64,000 bases of DNA from Neurospora crassa OR74A (lineage: Eukaryota > Ascomycota > Sordariomycetes > Sordariales > Sordariaceae): assembly GCF_000182925.2 (NCBI RefSeq), contig NC_026503.1:744001-808000 (forward strand), written 5' to 3'. Positions 1 to 13,000 of the stretch are shown here, in pieces; the stretch's first letter is position 1, and every line of letters starts with the position of its first letter. The translations under genes were made by a program, and so were the position numbers. The notes beneath the pieces are model-generated. The model ran no database searches. It had not been told where the DNA came from and worked only from the letters and a program-made list of their open reading frames with translations.

Positions 1-197
1 TTAATTAATATTATTTATAAAATTCCTTACTTTTACTATGTTCTAAATTTCGCTTTTATCCTACATTCCAATAATAAATTTAACTCCCCTAACGCCTTTT
101 ATAAGGTTATTACTAAAAAGATTTACTTTATTTTAATAATTAGTAAGTCTTTTATTTTCTATATTTTTTTCTATTTATTATTATTTAACTTCTATCT

Positions 198-731
198 TAA
201 TTAGCGGTACTTAAAATACTATTTACACCTATACCTATAAAATATATATATTAAACGTCCTTATTAGTTTTTATAACGTTTGTAATACTATTTAGGCAAT
301 AGTTATTATTATAGTATTAAGTAATCAAAATAGGTTTAATTATAATTTAGATGCCTTTATTTATACTACTAATAATTTCGTTTATTATATATATATATTT
401 TTAGAGTAGGATAAATTACTTATTAACTATAAATATTTTCCGTATATTATTAGTTATAGTATTATTAAATTTTAGTTGTTATTATGAATTGATTGTAAGG
501 GATATTTATTACGGTCGTATCCCTTCTCTTCCCGGCGGTAGTACTATAAACCCGGTTTAAATTACGTCCAATTTTAGTAATAGTACTATTATTTCTACGT
601 ATATTATATCCGGTAGTAGCGGTTTTATTATTCTTATTCGTATAGTCTCTAGTTTTAGCAGTAGTAGTTCTATTCTAAGTAGCTCTATAATTATTAATAT
701 TCTTAGCTACCCCCTTATAAACAATAGTTAA
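198..731 (+). pseudogene. Convergent opposite-strand ORF of LINE-1 (ORF3 remnant)
   Basis: Plus-strand frame antisense to the LINE, readable for about 178 codons with few stops, all explicable as mutated Gln. Readable pieces include NRFNYNLDAFIYTTNNF and a Ser/Thr/Ile-rich tail (FSNSTIISTYIISGSSGF). The same frame is open in the sister copy at 3780-4463, with the shared stop position PV*IT / LI*II. No family is recognised. It ends about where ORF2 ends on the other strand, giving a tail-to-tail arrangement. Part of the openness could come from descent of a low-stop composition; comparison of unmutated copies would settle it. Confidence 0.45.
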
Positions 732-829
732 GTTTAATAGCATTATAAAGTTATTATAAATTGAATTTATATAATAGAATTATTCGAATAGTTCCTTAAA
801 TATAATTAAATATTCGTTAAATAATATTC

Positions 830-2965
830 TTCGGTTCTTATTATAGTTATGATTTAAATAATTCCTATAATTAGTATAACTATCTCCTCCCTGTTCCCGT
901 CCTTTTATTTTAGTATCATTAGTATTTTATATTTTTTTTAAAGTATTTTATAATTTCTTCGTATAACTCCTCCTTTAATTCAATCACTAAATAGTATTCT
1001 CTTAACCTCCCTAATTTTAATATTTATAATAGGATTCTTTCGGCTTTGGTTCTATTGTTTAGGAACTTTTAGAGTTCTTCTTTCGTTAGTAATTAGGCTT
1101 TTAAATTCGTTTAAAAATCGGTATCTGTATTGAGGTAATTTAGGATAATATAAGTAAAGGTTTCCTTTTTGAGTCCGTAGGTATAAATAAGGGTTAGGAC
1201 GTTTAGTACTTTCCTTTAATAAAGGAAGGCCCGAAGGCTAATAATTTCTATTTTAATTTAGATAAGGAGGGAGTTCTTCGCTTTAATTAATAAGTATAAT
1301 TCTTCTTTGTTTTCTTCTAATTTTTAATATCTTCCTTTCTTCTTCCTTATATTAATTGTATATTATTAGATAGATTCTTTATTAAGTTTGGGAGTAAGTT
1401 AGTAATAGTAAATTCGTATTATTGCCCTAATTTTACTACCGCCGCCGCTAGGTTGTAATTATAGCGCAATACCTATTTTTAATTCGTTGTATCTTGTAGT
1501 TATTCCTCCCGGTTGGCGGTTATTAGTTCTATAACTTATAATAGCGGTAGTAGGGTCCTTAATTCCGGAAGGAGACTAACTATTATCATTAATGATTTCT
1601 TTATTAATACTTATACTTTGGCTTATTAAGTTTTAATTGCGCTGCTCTTTAATTTATTAGTAGGTAACCGTCCTTTCAATTATTATATTTAAATATAATC
1701 AAAAATTTAAGTTACTATTCCCCGAACGAATTAAGCTTGGTCCGTCCGGGCGAACTTTTCTTTAAATGCTTAGATTCTTTTATTAAAGTAAAGGTTGAGT
1801 AATAGATGAAATATTTCTGTTTTTAAATCTTTTATTAGTATAGCTTTGTACGCTTTAGTAATAATTTTTAAATATTTAATTTAGTATTTTACTAACCTAA
1901 TTACAATTCTTCGTAGTTTTTTATAGATTTTAGTAAGCTAGTAGAAAATTAAAACTCTATATATAATAGTACTACAAATATATTTAGTATATATTTCCCT
2001 CGCTCGAATAAAGGAGTAACCCTATATTTTCATTACTAATTTTATAAATAAATTTTTTAAATTAATATTTTTTATTTTACTACTTCTATATAAGCTTTAT
2101 AATTAAATTTATAGTCTAGTTAAACCCTGAGGAATTATATTAATTCTATTAATTGAAGTACAATATCTCCGACTTAGAAAGTTTTTATCCTTAGTACCCT
2201 CGTCCGTATAAAATATATTAATTCTATTTTAATTATTTAAACTTTATACCTCTCGCCTTTATTTATTCCGAATATATTTGCTATATTACTTATAGTATCC
2301 AGTAATTTTTATCGGTAGTATAGGCTACTACTATAATATATTAGTATCGTTTATAAGGTTAATTATAATTATATTTGGGATTATTACTAATTTCCGGTAT
2401 AATAAGGTAATAAAGAGAATAAATAGAATAGGGGAGAGGAGGGAGTTTTATAGTATACCCGCGGTAATTATATAAGGGCGGGATATTTTATTATTAAAGA
2501 AGAAGGAATTTCTTCTTCCGGTGATAAAGTTCGCTACCTACTTAATAATATATATTAGGAATTATATTTCCTATAGGGTATATAGAAGTTACTTATAATT
2601 AATTCTATTGAATATTCCTTTTAAAATTTAGAAGTATAAGGAACGTTATAGCCTTAAGTTTTTAAATTATATATATTATATTAGTAATTACTTAGACTAT
2701 AAATTCCATTGAACGGTTCATTTAGTTGCCTATTTAGCCCTCTAATAGGAGGTTAAACTCTTCGGTTACCTACGTAAATTTCTTAATTATAAGTACTTCG
2801 AAAATTTTTCCTACGTTACTAAATAGTAATATTAGCCTTTATATATTTACTAATTTCTATTAAATAATATTTTTTTAAAGTTTCTTAAGGATAGTTACTT
2901 TTATATCTTTAAATTACTATAGGAAGTAATTAAGTTGGAGGTTAGCGGATATTAAATATACTATA
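830..2965 (-). pseudogene. LINE-1 ORF2, reverse transcriptase and C-terminal part
   Basis: Minus-strand remnant of the LINE pol protein, which copies element RNA at a nicked target. Around 2715-2765 it reads EFNLLLEG*IGN, matching the LLPEGQIGNR block that precedes the central RT motifs in fungal LINEs. The FVDD catalytic block, clear in the sister copy near 6075, falls near 2340 here and is degraded. Stops are TAA/TAG at Gln or Trp positions. The N-terminal RT and endonuclease continue at 13221 beyond the LINE-2 insertion. The end near 830 is placed by alignment with the sister copy. Confidence 0.75.
2952..2965. repeat. Target-site duplication of LINE-2, left copy
   Basis: TTAAATATACTATA, identical to 13207-13220. 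LINE-2's own sequence carries the uninterrupted site (TTAAATATACTATAACC at 6685), which confirms the pre-insertion sequence of LINE-1. Confidence 0.85.
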
Positions 2966-3022
2966 ATTAATAGTCTTATTCCCTATGCTATAACTATAGC
3001 GCCTTATTGGCATGGGGTCCTT

Positions 3023-3065
3023 CTCCAGTTCTCTGGAGGGGAAAACCGTACGGTGTTAAGCACCG
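3023..3065 (-). other. Paired hairpins at the LINE-2 3' terminus
   Basis: Two perfect inverted repeats: CTCCAG-TTCT-CTGGAG (3023-3038) and CGGTG-TTAAG-CACCG (3051-3065). They lie about 60 bases inside the 3' end in a GC-richer, little-mutated stretch. A related string (GGAAAAACCGTAC...GCCGGATAAAAACCC) occurs at 30501-30537, at the same place in the different LINE-B. A 3' structure recognised by the reverse transcriptase is a reasonable inference. Confidence 0.55.
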
Positions 3066-3780
3066 CCGGATGAAAACCCCCAGCTCTATCTCGGTCGTAG
3101 TTCTCTACGCCGCTCCTACTTTATTTATAGCTATAACGGTTCTTACCTACCGCTATAACGAACTAATTTCGTTTCTCCTACCATTGCGTTATCCTAATAC
3201 TAGAATAATAAAGATAATAGGAATAGGACTAAATTAAGTGTACCGCTCCCTTTATTACCTTTCTATCTTATTCCCTACCGCTCCTTCCTCCGCTTCCTTC
3301 CCACTTCCCCGTCCTATCTCCCCATTTATTATTCTATATTTCCGCCTCCCTACCCTATTTATAAATACTTCCTCCCTATTATTCACTCTATTACCCTATA
3401 GATCTACCTCTATTTATAATAGTATAAGGACCCCCTTCCCTTATTTATATAATCCCTTATACAACGCCCCTTCTTAATCCTTCTTCTCCTCCCTCCCTAT
3501 TATATTTTCTAATAAAATAATTTCCTCCGACTATTATTATCCTAATTTAATTAATTTAATTTCTAATATAGAGGGTCCTTCCCCTAATATATCCCTAGGC
3601 CTTATATCCCCTATAATTATACTTTTAGAACCTACTTTCTTTATTTATACCCTTTATAATTTCCTTAATAATTATTTTTCCCCGAATTAATACAACTTCC
3701 TTCCTTATTCTCCTTAACCCTTATACTAATTTAATTAATATTATTCGTAAAATTCCTTACTTTTACTATATTTTAAATTT
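3066..3780. other. LINE-2 3' region, pyrimidine-rich, no assigned gene
   Basis: Plus strand is rich in C and T (for example CCCTCC runs near 3280-3500). Two short open frames (3007-3237, 3238-3477) are hydrophobic or Pro/Ser-rich and are most simply explained by the skewed base composition. They could be the N-terminal part of the convergent ORF3 but nothing proves this. Confidence 0.5.
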
Positions 3781-4463
3781 TACTTCCGTCCTGTATAGTA
3801 ATAAGCCTAACTCCCCTAATAATTTCCGTAAGGTTATTATTAAAAAGATTTACTTTATTTTGGCGATTAGTAAATTTTTTATTCTCTATACTTCCTTTCC
3901 TTCATTATTATTTAATTTCTATTCTAACTAGCGGTACCTAAAATACTATTTGCTCCTATACTTATAAAATATATATACTAAATATCCCTATAAATTTATA
4001 TAATACCCGTAACGCTATTTAAGCGGCAATTATTATTATAGTATTGGGTAATTAAAATAGGTTCGAATATAACCTAAATACCTTTGTTCGTACCGCTAAT
4101 AACTTTATCCGTTATATATATATTCGTTTAGAATATAACAAACTGCTTACTAATTACGAGCGTCTTCTTCGTACTGTTAATTATAATATTATTAATTTTT
4201 AACGAAAGGGTTACTATAAATTAATTATAAAAAATATTCGTTATAGTTATATCCCTTCTCTTCCTAGTAATAATACTATAAATTTAATTTAAATTATATT
4301 TAATTCTAATAGTAGTACTATTATTCTTATATATATTATATCTAACAGTAATAGTTTTACTACTCCTACTCATATAATCTCCAATTCTAATAGTAGTAAT
4401 TCTATTCCTAGTAGCCCTATAGCTATTAATATTCCCGGCCGCCCCCTTATAAATAATAATTAG
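3780..4463 (+). pseudogene. Convergent opposite-strand ORF of LINE-2 (ORF3 remnant)
   Basis: Plus-strand frame, antisense to the element. From 3990 to 4463 it has about five stops in 157 codons, all TAA/TAG. Readable text includes TFVRTANNFIRYIYIRLEYN followed by NKLLTNYERLLRTVNYNII, then a Ser/Asn/Thr-rich tail (SNSNSFTTPTHIISNSNSS). The sister copy at 198-731 is readable in the same frame. No protein family is recognised. It meets the end of ORF2 (minus strand) tail to tail near 4460-4560. The start is uncertain. Confidence 0.5.
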
Positions 4464-4529
4464 GTTTAATAGTACTATAAAGTTACTGCGAATTAGGCTC
4501 GTATAATAGAACTATTTAAATAACTTTTT

Positions 4530-7500
4530 AAACGCAATTAAACGCCTATTAAATAATATTTTTCAATTCTTACTATAACTACAATTTAAATAATTCTTAT
4601 AATTAATATAATTATCTCCTCCTTATTCCTATCCTTTTATTTTAATATTATTAATATTCTACCTTCTTCTTAGAAGTGCCTTACAATTTCTTTATACTAC
4701 TCCTCCTCTAATTCAATTATTAAATAGTACTCTCTTAACCTCCCTAACTTTAACGCTTACAATAGAATTCTTTTAATTTTAATTCCGTCGTCTAAAAACT
4801 CCTAAAATTCTTCCTTTATTAATAATTAAACTTCCGGGTTATCTTAAAAATTAATATCCGTATCGAAGTAATTTAAAATAATATAAATAAAAGTTTCTTT
4901 CTCAAATCCGTAAATATAAATAGGGGTTAGGACGTCCAATACTTTCCTCCTATAGAAGAAAACCCGAAAGCTAATAACTTCCGTCTTAACTTAAATAAGG
5001 AGGGAATTCTTCGCTTTAATTAGTAAGTACAATTCTTCTTCATCTTCTCCTAATTTTTAGTATCTTCCTTTCTTCTTCTTTATATTAACTATATATTACT
5101 AAATAGCCTTTTTATTAAATTTAAAGGTAAGGTTGGCGATAGTAAATTTGTACTATCGCCTTAATTTCGCTACCGCCGCTGCTAAGTAGTAATTATAGTG
5201 TAATACTTATTCCTAATTTATTATATCTTCTAATTACTCTTCCTAATTGGCGGTTATTAGTTTTAAGATTTATAATAGCGGTAGTAGGGTCCTTAAATCC
5301 GGGGGAGGACCGGCTACTATTACTAATAATTTCTCTATCGGCGCCTATTCCTTAGCCTATTATACTTTAATTATACTACTTTTTAATTTATTAGTAGGTA
5401 ATTAACCTTTTAATTATTATACTTAAATATAATTAAAAATTTAAATTACTATCCTCCGTACGAACCGGGCTTAGTCCGTCCAGGCGAACCTTTCTTTAAA
5501 GGCCCGGACTCTTTTATTAAAATAGAAGTCGAACGGCGGATACAATATTTCTATTTCTAAATTTCTTACTAACGTAACTTTATATACCCTAACAATAATT
5601 CTTAAATATTTAATTTAGTATTTCACTAACCCAATCGCAATCCTTTGTAGTTTCCTATAAATTTTAATTAATTAGTAGAATATTAAAGCTCTATATATAA
5701 TAGTACTATAAATATATTTAATATATATTTCCCTTACCCGAATAAAGGAGTAACCCTATATTTTTACTACTAATTTCGTAAATATATTCATCTAGGTTAT
5801 TATTTTTTATTTTACCGCTTCCGTATAAGCCCTATAATTAAACTTATAGTCCAACTATACCCCTAGGAATCGTATTAATTCTATCGGTTAAAATATAATA
5901 TCTCCAAATTAGAGAATTTCCGTCTTTAGTACCCTTATCTATATAAAATACATTAGCTCCATTTTAATTGCTTCAAATTCTATACCTTTTACCCCTACCT
6001 ATTTTAAATATACCTCCTATACTATTTATAATATTTAATAATTTTCTTTAATAATATAGGCTACCGCTATAATATTAGTATTATTTATAAAGCTAATTGT
6101 AATTATATTTAGGATTATCGCTAACTTTTAGTATAATAGAATAATAAAGAGAATAAATAGAATAAAGGAGAAGAGGGAGCCTTACAATATACTAACGGTA
6201 ATTGTATAGGAGTAGAACGTTTTATTATTAAAGAAGAAAGAACCTCTCCTTCTAGCGACGAAGTTCGCTACCTATTTAATAATTTATATTAGGAGCTATA
6301 TTTCCTATAGGGTATATAGAAACTACCTATAATTAACTCTATTAAATGCTCTTTTTAAATTAAAGAGTATAAGGGATATTACGGTTCCGAATTTTTAAAT
6401 TGTATATACTGTATTAGTAATTACCCGGACTATAAATTCTATTGAATAGCCTACCTAATTACCTATTTAGCCCTCCGGCAGGAGGTTGAACTCTTTAGCT
6501 ACTTATATAAATCTTTTAACTATAAATACTTTAAGGATTTTTCTTATATTATTAAGTAATAATATTAATCTCTATATATTTATTAATTTTTATTAGGCGG
6601 TACTCTTTCTAAATTTCTTAAGAATAACAACTTTTGTATCTTTAAACCGTTATAGGAAGTAGCCGAATTGGAGGCTAGCGGATATTAAATATACTATAAC
6701 CTATTAGAATAATTACTTATATAGTTTTAGAAATCTATTTAAATACTAATCGACCCTAGGGGCCTTATTTAGCGCTATCCAAGAGAATATATTCTAAATA
6801 TCCTCTTTATTAATTAGGTTGCTAATAACTATTAAGTTAACGCCTTCTAATAATTTAATTCAATTTAGTAAGTAATTTATTAGGACTTCTACCTTTAAGA
6901 AAAAACAGTCGGCAAGGATCTCGGCCTTACTACTATAGTTTCCGATTTTTACTACCCCTTTATAAATTTAAAGGGTTAATAATTTAGGCGGATTTATTAA
7001 TTAGTAGCTTCGGGTCCGGGCCTATTATTTTAATAGCTAAAATCGATTTAAGTTCTTCGAGGCCTTAATAACGCCCTTGTACTATATAGCCTACTAAGCC
7101 TTTATAATAATCCTCTTCTTTTTTATTGTAACTTCAATAAATTCTTTTTAATTTAATATTATTTAGTACCTAAACTACTCCTAATATACCCTCCGCACTT
7201 CTTTTATAACTATTTTATATCCTAACGTCTACTAATTCGCTTTCTTCCCTTAACCTTTCTTCTAATATAGGACAAATTCCTCTACGATATTTATAAATTC
7301 TCTATTAAACCTATAAAAAGCGAATTTAAAATCCTCTACTATATCGATCCTTTTTAGGACTAATATTTATTTTTTTAACGCCTCCTTTATTTTTTCTATA
7401 TTTATAAGACTCTAATTATATTCTCCTTCTTTTTTAACTTTTTTATTTTTTCTTCCTATTTAAATTTAAATTTCTTAAGGGTAATAATCCGAACTAGTTT

Positions 7501-8160
7501 ATTCGTACTATTATATTCCCTAATATTTAATTTCAACCCCGAATAATAGCTATATATAATTAATTATTCTATCCCTCTCCCCTTATATTATATTCTTAAA
7601 TTTAATTAGTTTACTACGGAGGGTAAGTAGATTAAATTTTTAATGTTATACCTATATAAGGAAGTAAATAGCCCCTAGGCTAATTCTATTTTCTAAATCC
7701 TAATTGGGATAGTAGAAGTTAAAATCCCTAATAGTAATTAAATTTCCTATTAAAAGTCTAACCTCAATAAATTCGAAGAATAATAACCCCTACTAATATT
7801 CTAGCATTCCCTATATAAGGATAGAGGAGTAGATAGAATAAATAATCGTTAAATCCCTTAACTTTTTAAATATAACTGCAGTCTAATCCTTTCCAGCTTA
7901 GAAATTTAAATCCTTTAAATTCTATTTTTTATTTATATATATCACCGCCCTTCCCTTCTCTGAACAATTAACCCTAAAATACCTTCCGCTTTTAGAATAA
8001 TAAATATCCCTATTTAAATTTCTATCTAATTCCTAAATTGCTATAATATTATAAATCTCCTCTTATTCGAATAAAAATTTTCCCCTTTTATACGATTTCC
8101 CTACGTTCTAATAAAATATTTTTAATTAGATTATTAGTTACTTTAGGATAGGGTTCCTTT
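4530..8160 (-). pseudogene. LINE-2 ORF2: endonuclease-reverse transcriptase
   Basis: Reading minus strand leftwards: an APE-type endonuclease (EIYNIITIQELDRN near 8040; GNLITIRDFNFYYPNQ near 7740, matching the GDFNxHHPxW block); RT N-terminus with NKAPRVD near 6760; SLLNN block near 6580; LPEG*IGN near 6450; GILQGSLFSFILF near 6170 (G-P-Q-G-S-P motif); catalytic FINNTN (FVDDTN mutated) near 6075; and C-terminal SLLI*VKTEVISFRVFFYRRK near 5010 followed by a decayed Cys/His-type segment. Order and motifs fit the Tad/I group of fungal LINEs. Dozens of TAA/TAG codons sit at Gln/Trp positions. Confidence 0.85.
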
Positions 8161-9918
8161 TAATCCTTCGACGGAGAATAAAGGTACTATTTCCCTAAAA
8201 GGGGCTATAGTTATATAAGCGCTATTACTACAATATAATTAACTTCCCCCTATATTCTATAAATATATATAATATTTATCTATCGGATTTTATAGGGTTA
8301 TAAACTTCGGCTGGGTAAACGGACTAATTAACTTCCTCGGCCGTCCCCTTTTTATACCTCCTCCTATATATCTCTCTAAGGTAGTAATAATATAAGAATT
8401 AGGGGAGGCGTTTAATAGAATACCCTCGTCTATAATCTCTATTGTTAACTCTAATACCTTTCTAGTTAGGTTCTTATAGGGGGCGAATACCCGTAACCTT
8501 TTAATATACGTAATAAACGCCTTTATAATTACTTTCTAGAAAATAGGGCACTCCTTATAGTTATATACGTAATACCCCTTTTTCCTATATAATTTATAGT
8601 AAATAAATAATTTATTATTATTAAATAAATAATTTACTTCGCTAAAGTAGTCTCCTTCGTATTTAACTTTACTATAGTAGGTATAGATATTATTTTAATA
8701 GTAGAATCTTATTGTATATCCAATTCCCCAATATTTAAAGTATTACTAAACGTTATTCGAAGTTTAGAATAATTTGTATAAATATATACCGCTGTTCTAA
8801 AGAAAGAGGTTATCCTAAAGGAAGTATATTATTAATATAATAGCAACTTCTATAAAGAGTAGGCCTCTATTTTCTCCGTTTCTTCTCTTCTATAGTTGAA
8901 CTCTAATAATAAATACCTCCGGGTTCCTCTCCTTTACTATATTTAAAATAATTTCTATTATAGTATAATTATTAATACTATCCTAAGGTATACTCCAAAT
9001 TAATACGCCTACGGTATTTATAGTAATAAAAATATTGAGGCTGAAAATTTCTTTAGTTTACGCTTAGTTTCGCTAATATTAGGTATATATAAGTTCGTCG
9101 AATATAATTATATAATTTCCGGTTATTAGTATCTTAGTAGCTACGTAAATTACTAAACTAGGTTTCTTCTTATTTAAATAAATAATTAAAATCGTCTTTA
9201 TATCTTCGTTTGAATAATTTATAAATTTAATAATAATTATTACTCCTTTAATAGTAAATTACTACTTGAAATTGGAAGGAATAAACTTTTTAATAGTAGT
9301 AGGTAGTTATTAAAAGGTAGTATTAATTTTACTCGGATTAACTTTCGCTATAATATTAGTCTAATGCTTTAGCGCTTCTTAAATACTTTTCTTAATTTCC
9401 TTCAAAATATCTTTCTTTAAATTATTAAAATCCTTCCTAATAATAAATTAGTCGGTTCCAACCTTATTAACCTCGGGTTGTATAGACCTACTTTTTTTAA
9501 TATATACTTTTGCGAATTTGAGAAGTAATGTTCGAATTTAATAATAGTCTTTAATTGAGACAATATTATAGTCCGTAGACTTATTCGCTCTAATAATAAA
9601 TTTCTTTAATATTTTATTGTTTTCTTCTATTTTATCCGAGGTCTTTATAATAAGTGCGGTTTCGGGATTGTTGTATGTTGAGATTTCCGCGAGCGGGTTG
9701 TGGATGCTATTTTCAAGTCTACGAGCACCGCTATCGATAGCTATCGGCAACGACGATATAACGCCGTTGCTACGTTCGTCGTAGGATATTGTAAGGGACG
9801 TAAACGACCCTCCTAAGTCGATTGCCGTTATCAATTTTCGTTTTGGAGCACTCCTCGACCAGAAATCGGCGTTTCCGGTTTCAAAGCAGTTTTGGATTAG
9901 AATAATAGGAATCTTTAA
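6688..9918 (-). repeat. Duplicated 3.2-kb LINE-2 segment, copy 1
   Basis: Matches 10019-13206 at offset 3331, then 3280 after a net 51-base loss in copy 2 (bases around 7828-7880 missing near 11159). Lines compared by eye show no other differences although both copies are saturated with RIP mutations. It abuts the first N gap. Confidence 0.9.
8160..9834 (-). pseudogene. LINE-2 ORF1 (gag-like) remnant
   Basis: Starts near 9834 (ITAIDLGGSFTSLTISYDE); the third LINE copy keeps an ATG at the matching place (16339). An acidic/polar N-terminal region follows (ENSIHNPLAEISTYNN), then a lysine-rich stretch (FNNLKKDILKEIKKS near 9400) likely to form a coiled coil, and VIYVATKILITGNYIIIFDE near 9090. 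Position before the endonuclease ORF and the basic/coiled-coil character fit ORF1 RNA-binding proteins of LINEs. The first 98 codons are still open; decay is heavier downstream. The C-terminal boundary near 8160 is approximate, and I could not place zinc knuckles with certainty. Confidence 0.65.
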
Positions 9919-10018
9919 NNNNNNNNNNNNNNNNNNNNNNNNNNNNNNNNNNNNNNNNNNNNNNNNNNNNNNNNNNNNNNNNNNNNNNNNNNNNNNNNNN
10001 NNNNNNNNNNNNNNNNNN
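9919..10018. other. Assembly gap (100 N)
   Basis: Exactly 100 N, a conventional unknown-size gap. It separates the ...GAATCTTTAA 5' end of LINE-2 copy 1 from AATATACTATAACC, the start of copy 2. Confidence 0.99.
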
Positions 10019-13000
10019 AATATACTATAACCTATTAGAATAATTACTTATATAGTTTTAGAAATCTATTTAAATACTAATCGACCCTAGGGGCCTTATT
10101 TAGCGCTATCCAAGAGAATATATTCTAAATATCCTCTTTATTAATTAGGTTGCTAATAACTATTAAGTTAACGCCTTCTAATAATTTAATTCAATTTAGT
10201 AAGTAATTTATTAGGACTTCTACCTTTAAGAAAAAACAGTCGGCAAGGATCTCGGCCTTACTACTATAGTTTCCGATTTTTACTACCCCTTTATAAATTT
10301 AAAGGGTTAATAATTTAGGCGGATTTATTAATTAGTAGCTTCGGGTCCGGGCCTATTATTTTAATAGCTAAAATCGATTTAAGTTCTTCGAGGCCTTAAT
10401 AACGCCCTTGTACTATATAGCCTACTAAGCCTTTATAATAATCCTCTTCTTTTTTATTGTAACTTCAATAAATTCTTTTTAATTTAATATTATTTAGTAC
10501 CTAAACTACTCCTAATATACCCTCCGCACTTCTTTTATAACTATTTTATATCCTAACGTCTACTAATTCGCTTTCTTCCCTTAACCTTTCTTCTAATATA
10601 GGACAAATTCCTCTACGATATTTATAAATTCTCTATTAAACCTATAAAAAGCGAATTTAAAATCCTCTACTATATCGATCCTTTTTAGGACTAATATTTA
10701 TTTTTTTAACGCCTCCTTTATTTTTTCTATATTTATAAGACTCTAATTATATTCTCCTTCTTTTTTAACTTTTTTATTTTTTCTTCCTATTTAAATTTAA
10801 ATTTCTTAAGGGTAATAATCCGAACTAGTTTATTCGTACTATTATATTCCCTAATATTTAATTTCAACCCCGAATAATAGCTATATATAATTAATTATTC
10901 TATCCCTCTCCCCTTATATTATATTCTTAAATTTAATTAGTTTACTACGGAGGGTAAGTAGATTAAATTTTTAATGTTATACCTATATAAGGAAGTAAAT
11001 AGCCCCTAGGCTAATTCTATTTTCTAAATCCTAATTGGGATAGTAGAAGTTAAAATCCCTAATAGTAATTAAATTTCCTATTAAAAGTCTAACCTCAATA
11101 AATTCGAAGAATAATAACCCCTACTAATATTCTAGCATTCCCTATATAAGGATAGAGGCTGTCTAATCCTTTCCAGCTTAGAAATTTAAATCCTTTAAAT
11201 TCTATTTTTTATTTATATATATCACCGCCCTTCCCTTCTCTGAACAATTAACCCTAAAATACCTTCCGCTTTTAGAATAATAAATATCCCTATTTAAATT
11301 TCTATCTAATTCCTAAATTGCTATAATATTATAAATCTCCTCTTATTCGAATAAAAATTTTCCCCTTTTATACGATTTCCCTACGTTCTAATAAAATATT
11401 TTTAATTAGATTATTAGTTACTTTAGGATAGGGTTCCTTTTAATCCTTCGACGGAGAATAAAGGTACTATTTCCCTAAAAGGGGCTATAGTTATATAAGC
11501 GCTATTACTACAATATAATTAACTTCCCCCTATATTCTATAAATATATATAATATTTATCTATCGGATTTTATAGGGTTATAAACTTCGGCTGGGTAAAC
11601 GGACTAATTAACTTCCTCGGCCGTCCCCTTTTTATACCTCCTCCTATATATCTCTCTAAGGTAGTAATAATATAAGAATTAGGGGAGGCGTTTAATAGAA
11701 TACCCTCGTCTATAATCTCTATTGTTAACTCTAATACCTTTCTAGTTAGGTTCTTATAGGGGGCGAATACCCGTAACCTTTTAATATACGTAATAAACGC
11801 CTTTATAATTACTTTCTAGAAAATAGGGCACTCCTTATAGTTATATACGTAATACCCCTTTTTCCTATATAATTTATAGTAAATAAATAATTTATTATTA
11901 TTAAATAAATAATTTACTTCGCTAAAGTAGTCTCCTTCGTATTTAACTTTACTATAGTAGGTATAGATATTATTTTAATAGTAGAATCTTATTGTATATC
12001 CAATTCCCCAATATTTAAAGTATTACTAAACGTTATTCGAAGTTTAGAATAATTTGTATAAATATATACCGCTGTTCTAAAGAAAGAGGTTATCCTAAAG
12101 GAAGTATATTATTAATATAATAGCAACTTCTATAAAGAGTAGGCCTCTATTTTCTCCGTTTCTTCTCTTCTATAGTTGAACTCTAATAATAAATACCTCC
12201 GGGTTCCTCTCCTTTACTATATTTAAAATAATTTCTATTATAGTATAATTATTAATACTATCCTAAGGTATACTCCAAATTAATACGCCTACGGTATTTA
12301 TAGTAATAAAAATATTGAGGCTGAAAATTTCTTTAGTTTACGCTTAGTTTCGCTAATATTAGGTATATATAAGTTCGTCGAATATAATTATATAATTTCC
12401 GGTTATTAGTATCTTAGTAGCTACGTAAATTACTAAACTAGGTTTCTTCTTATTTAAATAAATAATTAAAATCGTCTTTATATCTTCGTTTGAATAATTT
12501 ATAAATTTAATAATAATTATTACTCCTTTAATAGTAAATTACTACTTGAAATTGGAAGGAATAAACTTTTTAATAGTAGTAGGTAGTTATTAAAAGGTAG
12601 TATTAATTTTACTCGGATTAACTTTCGCTATAATATTAGTCTAATGCTTTAGCGCTTCTTAAATACTTTTCTTAATTTCCTTCAAAATATCTTTCTTTAA
12701 ATTATTAAAATCCTTCCTAATAATAAATTAGTCGGTTCCAACCTTATTAACCTCGGGTTGTATAGACCTACTTTTTTTAATATATACTTTTGCGAATTTG
12801 AGAAGTAATGTTCGAATTTAATAATAGTCTTTAATTGAGACAATATTATAGTCCGTAGACTTATTCGCTCTAATAATAAATTTCTTTAATATTTTATTGT
12901 TTTCTTCTATTTTATCCGAGGTCTTTATAATAAGTGCGGTTTCGGGATTGTTGTATGTTGAGATTTCCGCGAGCGGGTTGTGGATGCTATTTTCAAGTCT

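Larger units (their letters stand above)
1..2965 (-). mobile_element. LINE-1, 3' half (interrupted by LINE-2)
   Basis: Heavily RIP-mutated non-LTR retrotransposon in minus orientation; its 3' end lies left of the window. It aligns along its whole length with 3731-6695 at an offset of about 3730 bases, differing mainly by C/T and G/A changes. Its right edge is the 14-bp TTAAATATACTATA at 2952-2965, repeated at 13207-13220, where the same element resumes. It holds the reverse transcriptase half of ORF2 and an opposite-strand reading frame. Coding capacity is lost. Confidence 0.85.

Noticed and set aside
3007-3477. Two plus-strand open frames starting MAWGPSPVLW and MYRSLYYLSI
   Set aside because: Located in the hairpin-bearing, pyrimidine-rich LINE 3' region; composition explains the openness. 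They could be an ORF3 N-terminus but I cannot support it.
9538-9834. 98-codon open frame with an actin/Hsp70-like phosphate-loop string (AIDLGGSFTS)
   Set aside because: It repeats at the start of ORF1 in every LINE copy and is followed by lysine-rich ORF1 text and a LINE endonuclease; a chaperone-type ATPase gene is not supported.
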